Below are positions 57,768 through 64,000 of a stretch of 64,000 nucleotides of DNA, piece after piece. The notes under the pieces were generated by a model. That model made no database searches. It was not told the DNA's origin and worked only from the letters and a program-made list of their open reading frames with translations. This stretch comes from Asterella californica (lineage: Eukaryota; Streptophyta; Marchantiopsida; Marchantiales; Aytoniaceae), in contig JAYKYS010000017.1 of NCBI GenBank assembly GCA_036924285.1, positions 415,501 to 479,500 on the forward strand. The letters are read 5' to 3'. Numbering within the stretch: position 1 is the stretch's first letter; each line of letters opens with the position of its first letter. The translations under genes were made by a program, and so were the position numbers.

Positions 57768-59228
57768 TGTGGTGCCCACAAATTGCAGTATTCACGAATT
57801 TTTGAAATTTTTGAGATTAATGACTTGTTTATATAACTGAAGAAGCGTTGTTACTTAAGGTTACGTCTTCCTTAACAGGAAGATGATCTTAAGAGTTGTT
57901 TGTAATAAGAAGTTGACTTCTTCAGAAGACGACCGTCTTCGGAAGACCGTCTTCTCAGTTGCGTCTTCAGAAGATAGGAAGACGGCAGAAGATGGGAAGA
58001 CGGCGGAAGACACATGTCTTCCGGAAGACAGCGATCACGAAGGCATGACCATGAGTTTTCGGATAAACAAGTAGGTGTACCTACTGGAGCGCACCGAATA
58101 GGTAGGTAGGTCAGGAAGACACCAAGGACGAGAACCCCTAATCTGCGGGGAAGATGCGTGAGGAAGCACATTAGCCACCTTCCAACTTCCCGCAGCACAG
58201 TGCGCCTGAAGAAGATCGATTGAGAGAGTGAACTTCGAGCTAGCATTGAGAGAGGAATCGAGTAAGACATCGAGGTAGTAGAGAGTATGTTGGCAGCTAG
58301 GCGAAGGGTGAAATCGGATTGCGGGAGCACAAACAGCAGAAAGAGCGAAGGCATTTCTGTGGAGCTTCCGAGAAGTTGACAGTGAAGAGTGGCGAGTAGA
58401 AGCGAAAGAAGAATCGAGGTGTGGACCGAAATTGACAGCAGGCGCATTCGAGAGGAGTCGCATTGGAAGCTAGGACAAGAGCCAGAAGCGCGCGGAGGTC
58501 GAAGGCAACTCGGGAGCCGAAGAAGACTGTAGAGGTTCTTTCCCCTGTTCTTTCCCCTTCCCACTTCTTCTCGCCATTGTCTGGTACTCCCCGCGCTTCC
58601 TTGATTATGTGCAGACAGCCTGATCGATTACCCCACCCCCCATCTTTCCTATTGAGACATTGGGCGCGGAAGCGCTGCCCAATTTCTGTCAAGATATCTC
58701 CTTGCTTCCTCCCGAGCTCAATTCGAGCTTCCCTACCCCTAGTCTTCAAATTGGCAAACCCAACTATCAATTTCTCTACCCTACTACCTCTCTACCCCCG
58801 AAACTTGAAATAGAAGACGATTCGGAAGATGGGAACATCCTCGGAAGACGCTTCTTGAACTTGACTGTCTTCGGAAGACATCTTCGCCCGCAACCATCTT
58901 CTGAACCCGCAACCATCTTCTGAACCTTTCTCATACTCTACTTCTCGCATATCTTGTATCTTCTGATAGGAAGTAGGATGTAATGCAAGGTGGGTTGTCT
59001 TCTTGGTAATCCATGCGAGGCCTTGCTTAGATAGGATTGTTTAGATATAGCTCGGAAGACGAGAGCTATTTAGGAAGCACTGTTAGAATCCCGGAAGACG
59101 GAGTAGCTGTCTTCTGGAAGACTAGTTTCGTCTTCTGAGAGTGGAAGCTAGACTGTGGGCACTCGGGAAGAACTGAGCCTTCAGCTCATAGTAGGTGCTG
59201 GTGGTTTAGTGCAGCAGATCTTCTAGGT

Positions 59229-59739
59229 ATGTCGATGCATCCGTGAGGCCTGGTGTTACCAGCGACAGAATTGGCCGAGGCCACTCCTTTCCTCAAGGAG
59301 TTGGGTCTCGACTTCTTCCTGTGGGACTGAAACCTCGCAGATCAAGGGCTTCTGGAGGAGGTATGGGCCGCGTTACCACCGCGTAACCGTGTACCTGCGA
59401 AGGCAGGAGTTGCTCGAGGAAGACCATCTTCCTGGACAGAAGACTGGTGGCGTAAGGCGTTTCACAGGCCTGACACCGAGAACCGAGGATATTGGTACGA
59501 GTTTGCCTAGGATTGTGAGTTCATGGCATGTACCTGGGAGTACCACCTGCCTTTTCGTGGAAGACAGGCAGGGGAGGAACGGTTGGAAGATAGAGTCTTA
59601 CCGGGAGCCGAAGAAGCGACTTCTGGCGAAGTTGTTTCTGCATCTTTTCCCCAAGGGAAAAGCGCAGAAGACGAGGTACTTAGGAGATCAGGACGTGGAG
59701 TTCCTGGAATCAGTGTGGGATGACAGAGTGCCAATCTAT
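59229..59739 (+). pseudogene. LTR-encoded protein, N-terminal part, copy C (broken)
   Basis: In phase from ATG 59229: a stop at 59244-59246 (TGA where copy B has CGA), ELGLDFFLWD, a second stop (TGA for Trp), then PSSWTEDWWRKAFHRPDTEN, RGYWYEFA, a TAG, and CEFMACTWEYHLPFRGRQAG. The TAG matches one at the same place in copy B. About 25 extra bases near 59630 shift the frame, and at 59740 an unrelated insertion follows. The N-terminal module is therefore not expressible as one piece in this copy. Confidence 0.65.
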
Positions 59740-59860
59740 TCGTGCTTAAAACATTCCAGCGTATACCCATGTTGTTCTGGTCGCTAGAAACAATTTTAAA
59801 ACAATTTTTCTTCATGACAGCGGTATAGAAATGATAATTGTTTTCCATTCGGTGTGCAAT
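59740..59860. other. 121-bp insertion in the LTR gene
   Basis: Copy B reads straight from CCCATCTAC to TGGGGCGCG; copy C has 121 extra AT-rich bases between CCAATCTAT and TGGGGCGCG. The insert has no obvious terminal repeats, no GT-AG ends and no clear target duplication. It supplies a new ATG (59831) in frame with the rest of the gene. Confidence 0.75.
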
Positions 59861-61651
59861 TGGGGCGCGTACATCCACAACTTTGTACAGACGGAGCTAG
59901 CATACTTGGGTACCCCGGCGGGAGGACATCTGACGCCCTTCTTCTGCTACTTGTATGTAGTCATGGGGGATCTTAGGGAAGATCAGCTGGCAGTGTATGG
60001 ACCAACGGAGCGACAAGAGGTGAAGGAGGAGACCTCGGAAGACGATGACCGAGAGGCAGCAGCAACGCCCCCTCCCACTCTGATGCCACAGCTGAGGCCC
60101 GGCTCTCACCAGAAGACGCTTCTGGTGAGGGAAGACGAGTCTAGTGGGTCGGAAGACGCCACGCCAGTGAGGAAGATGGGTCACAGAAGTGTACCGAGGA
60201 CACCCATCTCCCTCATCCATTCAGGATCGGAGTCGGACTCGGAGGAAGACTTGCTGAGTACCCGATCGGAGCAGAAGACAGCTTCTGTAACACCTAGGAG
60301 TCTTCCGAAGACTCCAGAAGACGAAGGATGGATGGGCACTCCTACTGCGATGCGAGGAAACGCAAAGAGGAGAGCCGCTCCTGCCACGAGGAGTCTTCCA
60401 CCCCGGAAGATGAGAAGAGTAGCTTCTTCTCGTGCGCAGAAGATGAAGGCCGTAGTGGTGGAAGAGGCTCCCTTGCCTCAGGAAGACGAAGTCGACACCA
60501 TCGAGCGAGTGGTGGGGATGAACTTATCTTCTGCAGGAAGACGACTGGAGGAGTTCAGTGCCTACTTCCAGAAGGAGATCCAGCCCGCTATGGAGTTGCT
60601 GGAAAGAAGAGCGAGGGCACAGGAGAAGTCTCTACAGCCTGGATTCAGCCTGCGCACCTTGCTGCGACAGGAAGACAGCCAGCAGAAGACGGAGTCTCTG
60701 GAAGCTAGTCTCCGCACTACGGAGAAGCTTGCAGCCAGGTACAAGGCGGAAGCAGCCGCTTCTGCCAAGGAGTCGATGCAACTTCGGAAGAGCAACCAGG
60801 AGTTGCAGACGCGAGTACAGCAGCGTGATCAGGAAGTTCTCCGAGTACGAGAGAAGTTCACTACCCTCGCAGAAGAGCAGACCACTTGGAAGATGCAGCG
60901 AGAAGCCGCAGAAGCGCGAGCTGCAACAGAGAAGACGCAGAGGGAAGCAGCGGAGGCCCGTGCGCAGAAGATGCTAGCTCAGTCGGTAGAAGCGCTTCGG
61001 AAGAAGTTCAACTTCACCGCAGGTAAGAAGTTACTTACCTTAGCTAGGGAATGGGACAGCGAGTCCAAGACGAGGTTGGTGGAATGCAGAGATAGCATGT
61101 TCATGTACCTGGATAGACAGATAGAAGGAGTGAAGACACTTTATGGTCTTCCCTCACTTCCGACACCTGCAACCGCATCTTCCCAAGCCCCAGCACCCTC
61201 GACTGGATCCGGAATGGAGAAGAAGGAGTTCGATCTCGCTGTACACTTGGTGGTGACAGCGTTGGAAGACGAGAAGACTCCAGAAGACGCCCCGGAAGAC
61301 ATGATGTCTTCTGGAAGACAGGAAGACGAGCCGTCTTCCCAGGTATTCCGCGTGGAGGAAGCGACTTCCCCGGACCCCTATGAGATCGCCATGGTCCCTA
61401 GTACTCCATCTGTGCCTCAGAAGACCGAAGACGCACCATTCGACTCGTCTTCCCAGAAGACCATTCCGTCTTCCGAAGTCGAAGCCGAGGAAGACGCAGC
61501 CGCAGAAATAGCAGGGCCAGCGAAGAGCGAGGAGAGGGAAGCTACCTCAGTGGTACCCGAGGTAAGTGCAGGGCTTCCTAGCCCATCAGAAGTCGAGGTA
61601 GTAGCTCCGGTAGGAGCAGATCATGTAGAGATTGCCACCGAGCAATCATAG
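59831..61651 (+). CDS. LTR-encoded coiled-coil protein, copy C (unknown function)
   Basis: 606 codons; the first 10 come from the 121-bp insertion. Order: hydrophobic WGAYIHNFVQTELAYLGT, PFFCYLYVVMGDL (residues 11-47); acidic/Ser region with SGSESDSEEDLL (about 115-150); basic PPRKMRRVASSRAQKMK (about 185-205); coiled coil (about 225-425) with two REAAEARA repeats; KKFNFTAGKKLLTLAREWD (about 393-412); DLAVHLVVTALEDEKTPED; then an acidic Pro/Ser tail to TAG 61649-61651. From 59861 to the codon equal to copy B's premature stop the two copies have exactly 1,557 bases each, with no net indel, although non-coding flanks differ by hundreds of bases. This argues for past selection on the protein. 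No enzyme motif or zinc knuckle. Function unknown. Confidence 0.82.
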   Translation: MIIVFHSVCNWGAYIHNFVQTELAYLGTPAGGHLTPFFCYLYVVMGDLREDQLAVYGPTERQEVKEETSEDDDREAAATPPPTLMPQLRPGSHQKTLLVREDESSGSEDATPVRKMGHRSVPRTPISLIHSGSESDSEEDLLSTRSEQKTASVTPRSLPKTPEDEGWMGTPTAMRGNAKRRAAPATRSLPPRKMRRVASSRAQKMKAVVVEEAPLPQEDEVDTIERVVGMNLSSAGRRLEEFSAYFQKEIQPAMELLERRARAQEKSLQPGFSLRTLLRQEDSQQKTESLEASLRTTEKLAARYKAEAAASAKESMQLRKSNQELQTRVQQRDQEVLRVREKFTTLAEEQTTWKMQREAAEARAATEKTQREAAEARAQKMLAQSVEALRKKFNFTAGKKLLTLAREWDSESKTRLVECRDSMFMYLDRQIEGVKTLYGLPSLPTPATASSQAPAPSTGSGMEKKEFDLAVHLVVTALEDEKTPEDAPEDMMSSGRQEDEPSSQVFRVEEATSPDPYEIAMVPSTPSVPQKTEDAPFDSSSQKTIPSSEVEAEEDAAAEIAGPAKSEEREATSVVPEVSAGLPSPSEVEVVAPVGADHVEIATEQS

Positions 61652-63172
61652 TAGTTAGCAAACTCAATCGACACTTCCAGATTTAGTAGGATTGGACATG
61701 CTATCTTAAGGGTGGCAGTTTTCCATGTAAAAATAGTTAGGACCCCATGTGGCAGTATAGGTAGCGTAGGAGTAATACAGTGGAGGGCTAATTGGGAAGA
61801 GGGACCGCATGCATGTGAGGTGACAACCTCTTGTCAGCGCCTCTCTCTCTCTCCCTGGTGGTCGCCTCCCAAGGCAGATGGTTAAGTAGGATAGCATGGT
61901 AGGAGAAAAGCTCTCTGAGAGCTCTGCCAGTTCTGTAGAATTCGGCAGTAACTGAACATACACACCGATTCTACAGGCAGGCAGGGGAGACACATTAGAG
62001 CAGGGACAGTCTAGGAACAGGGAACGGCATCCTCGTGTAGTCCTGTTAGCTAGACTGGTGTGTTGAGGAGTAGACGCAGGAAGTAGCGGGAGTGAGCTTC
62101 CCAATGCCATTGTGACTTCTTCTCGGGGAATAGATTGTGGATTTGAGTGCAGACGCTTTGTCCATGTCTTCTGGGTGGTGGAATGTATTGAATTCGCTCC
62201 CAATTGTGCATGGGAAGTGTTCTTCTTGAGTGGCGATGAATGTCAACAGTTGTGGAGTGTAGCTTGACTCGTTCAGTAGAGCACTTGGGATCTACGTACG
62301 AACGGTCTTCTGGGTAAGTGATCACAGAAGACAGAGCAGTCTGAGCAGCGAAGTGAAGAAGAAAGAAGACTTCTTCCCGCAACAAAAGACGACATCCTCG
62401 AGTAGAAGACGGTGCTACAGTCCTCACGTTTGTTGTCTTCCTCCCCAAACTATTACAAGCAGGGATGGCTTGTTAGTCAGGATCCGGACTAGAAGCCTGT
62501 CGGAATCTTAATTGCCCTTTTTCATCCTGTTTTCTCTTGTTTGGATTTCTTCTTCTTCCCATCTTCCCTCATCTTCTCCATCTTCTTATCTTCTTCTAGT
62601 GAGCTTCCGATACTTCTATTGAGCTTCCGTGAAGGTGAATGTCGTTGTAGTGCTGCAGGAAGACAACTTCCGTAGGCAGAAGCCTGGGAAGGCTACATGG
62701 GGCATACACCCTGTGATCGATCCACCCCGTTGGAATATGAGTGTGAGAATAAGGTGTAACGACTGTTACTAGTCGACTTCTGCGAAGCCGGACAGCCTTC
62801 TGGAGGTGTGAGAAAACGAGCTAAACCCCCAGAAGACGAGAATCACTTCGGGAAGACGGTATCGAGAAGACCGGAAGAAGCAACCTGGAAGCAGGAAGTT
62901 CGTCTTCCCGAGCTTCTCTGTGAATAGTTGTGTGATATTTTAGTTGGTAGTTGTTTGTTTGGGTCCAGAGCACCATTTGGCGTGTCTGGAAGACGTGTGG
63001 TTTTGTGAGAAGACGGGATTTCTAGGCAAAACTCGTGTGTTTGTGTGTTTGAACAGATCTTAGAACTTAGAGCAGCGTTACTTGTGCAAATCCTCTGTGG
63101 GAACGATATCTTGTATACTAAATGGGCAAAAGGAGAAATCCTTCGTCACTACATATAGTGAGGAACCATTTT

Positions 63173-63190
63173 TGGCGCCGCTGCCGGGGA
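63173..63190 (+). other. primer-binding site, Asp tRNA type
   Basis: TGGCGCCGCTGCCGGGGA, the plant gypsy primer-site pattern TGGCGCCGTTGCCGGGGA (complementary to the 3' end of tRNA-Asp) with one change. This primer type is known from the Athila/Tat/Ogre group of gypsy elements. It starts four bases after the LTR's terminal CA. Confidence 0.92.
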
Positions 63191-63534
63191 TTTCATCTTA
63201 GTAACTTCTGTTCTAAGCTTCCTGGATCTGTGTGCCATTAGTTAGGTTCGTTTCGAACTAACTTCGATTGTAGTTGAATGTGTTGTGGGACTCTATCTTG
63301 CTAGAAGACGAAAACCGCAACCAGAAGTTGGTAAGATACATCAGGGAGAGTTGGAAGAAGCCGCTTCCCTGCTTCCAAGAACTCCTTGGAAGACTCGATC
63401 TTGGAAGATTGCAGTGAGTGCAACCAGAAGCAGGAGAAGAAGACGTTCTGAACTTGTGATCGGTTGTTCAGTCATTTGGTCTACCAGATCTAGTGGTAGA
63501 AGGATAGAGACATCTGTTCTCAGTACTCTGGTGG
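63191..63534 (+). other. leader between primer site and gag-like frame
   Basis: No clear domain. A 96-codon Arg-rich frame (63285-63575) overlaps the next frame in another phase and is probably not the gene. Confidence 0.5.
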
Positions 63535-64000
63535 ATGTCTCCGACCGGAGGAAGAAGCAGAAGACGCACGGGTAAAGATCATGAGTGGGTTAACTCACCC
63601 CAGCGAACCGCTTCGAGGGAGCAGCGGATAACCCTGAGACACCAAAGGAAAGAAGAAGAGCTCAGGAAGATCCGATCAGTAGAGTTGGAAGAGCCTTCCA
63701 TCTCGAGCATAATCTTTGGCGAAGACAGAAGCCAACCGGGTGATCACGTGTATAAAGTAGATTTCGGTACTGGTTACTCGGAAGACGTCTTCCCAAGTGC
63801 GGGAGAAGCTTCTCAAGGTGAGGGAAGACTGGAGGAGATTGTTCCAGACGTCTCGGGAGGTAGCAGTGACAGTAGCTCTGACTCAGAAGACGACCTTCGT
63901 GACTCAGACAGGCCTGGACCCTCGAGAAGACCATCTCCACCACCTGGACCTGAGGGAGAAAGAATTTGGCAGTCGCACCAGCCGGCAGTCAACATGGCTT
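63535..64000 (+). CDS. start of internal gag-like frame, runs off the window
   Basis: From ATG 63535 (first Met after the in-phase TAG at 63505) the frame stays open to the last base, at least 155 codons. It begins basic (MSPTGGRSRRRTGKDHEW), continues through a charged region (RHQRKEEELRKIRSVELEEP), then an acidic Ser-rich stretch (GGSSDSSSDSEDDLRDSD) and Pro-rich RPGPSRRPSPPPGPEGER. Its position just after the primer site is where gag belongs; a Gag core would be expected beyond the window. The acidic-Ser style resembles the LTR-encoded protein, but the sequences are not obviously homologous. The reading is partial and the gag identity is inferred. Confidence 0.6.
   Translation, partial: MSPTGGRSRRRTGKDHEWVNSPQRTASREQRITLRHQRKEEELRKIRSVELEEPSISSIIFGEDRSQPGDHVYKVDFGTGYSEDVFPSAGEASQGEGRLEEIVPDVSGGSSDSSSDSEDDLRDSDRPGPSRRPSPPPGPEGERIWQSHQPAVNMA

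Larger units (their letters stand above)
57768..63168 (+). mobile_element. long 5' LTR (5,401 bp) of a Ty3/gypsy-type element, copy C
   Basis: Starts TGTGGTGCCCACAAATTGCA and ends AGGAACCA, followed four bases later by an Asp-tRNA-type primer-binding site, so this is a 5' LTR. At 5.4 kb it is exceptionally long (LTRs are more often 0.2-2 kb). It contains the family's gene at about 59229-61651. Relative to copy B it lacks about 600 bp upstream of the gene and has a 121-bp insertion at 59740-59860. Copies A and B and the fragment at 7533 share the 5' end. Confidence 0.9.

Noticed and set aside
52184..63168. Copies B and C as the 5' and 3' LTRs of one element
   Set aside because: Copy C is followed by a primer site, so it is a 5' LTR; copy B lacks its 3' end and primer site; and no polypurine tract precedes copy C. 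They are better read as separate copies.
63285..63575. 96-codon Arg-rich frame after the primer site as gag
   Set aside because: It overlaps the longer frame from 63535 that stays open to the window end and shows clearer domain-like composition.

Overview
The window is eukaryotic and looks like transposon-packed chromatin of a land plant. The evidence is the mix of elements: Ty1/copia elements with TG...CA LTRs and initiator-Met-tRNA primer sites, several Ty3/gypsy lineages, an element with an Asp-tRNA-type primer site and a 5.4-kb LTR, AT-rich MITE-like repeats and a possible SINE. I see no convincing host gene, no rRNA or tRNA gene, no CRISPR array and nothing bacterial. I cannot place the species.

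Layout. 1-7.5 kb: decayed gypsy pieces in both orientations (RT/RNase H on + at 2.45-3.0 kb; linker-RT-RNase H-integrase on - at 5.5-3.0 kb; gag end/protease on + at 5.7-6.5 kb). 7.5-8.9 kb: the 5' end of the large LTR family described below. 10.2-13.3 kb: gypsy LTR/leader, primer site and a long open gag-protease frame, cut off by a 5'-truncated copia element (13,335-16,258, - strand). 16.3-17.2 kb: GC-richer tandem-repeat DNA. 17-22.7 kb: nothing recognised. 22.9-27.4 kb: another decayed gypsy gag-protease, with a diverged second copy at 46.0-47.7 kb. 28,012-32,637: a copia insertion with both LTRs and a perfect 5-bp target duplication, whose interior is rearranged by what looks like one inversion nested in another. 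32.6-46 kb: AT-rich DNA with MITE-like repeats, a SINE candidate, tandem repeats, a gypsy protease scrap and a third copia fragment.

49-64 kb is the most distinctive part: three successive copies of one very long LTR (49,057-52,183; 52,184-57,506; 57,768-63,168), the last followed by a primer-binding site and the start of an internal gag-like frame that runs off the window. Each LTR carries a gene inside itself, encoding a protein of roughly 760-780 residues with an aromatic-rich N-terminal part, an acidic/basic middle, a long coiled coil and an acidic Pro/Ser-rich tail. Two copies keep 1,557 bases of this frame with no net indel although their non-coding flanks differ by large indels. The same LTRs are saturated with GAAGAC/GTCTTC on both strands. 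I do not recognise the protein; it is my main candidate for something undescribed.

Where related copies can be compared, many stop codons fit C-to-T change at CG or CHG sites, as expected of methylated, silenced plant transposons. Some stops are shared between separate insertions, so their source was probably already defective and moved with help from other elements.
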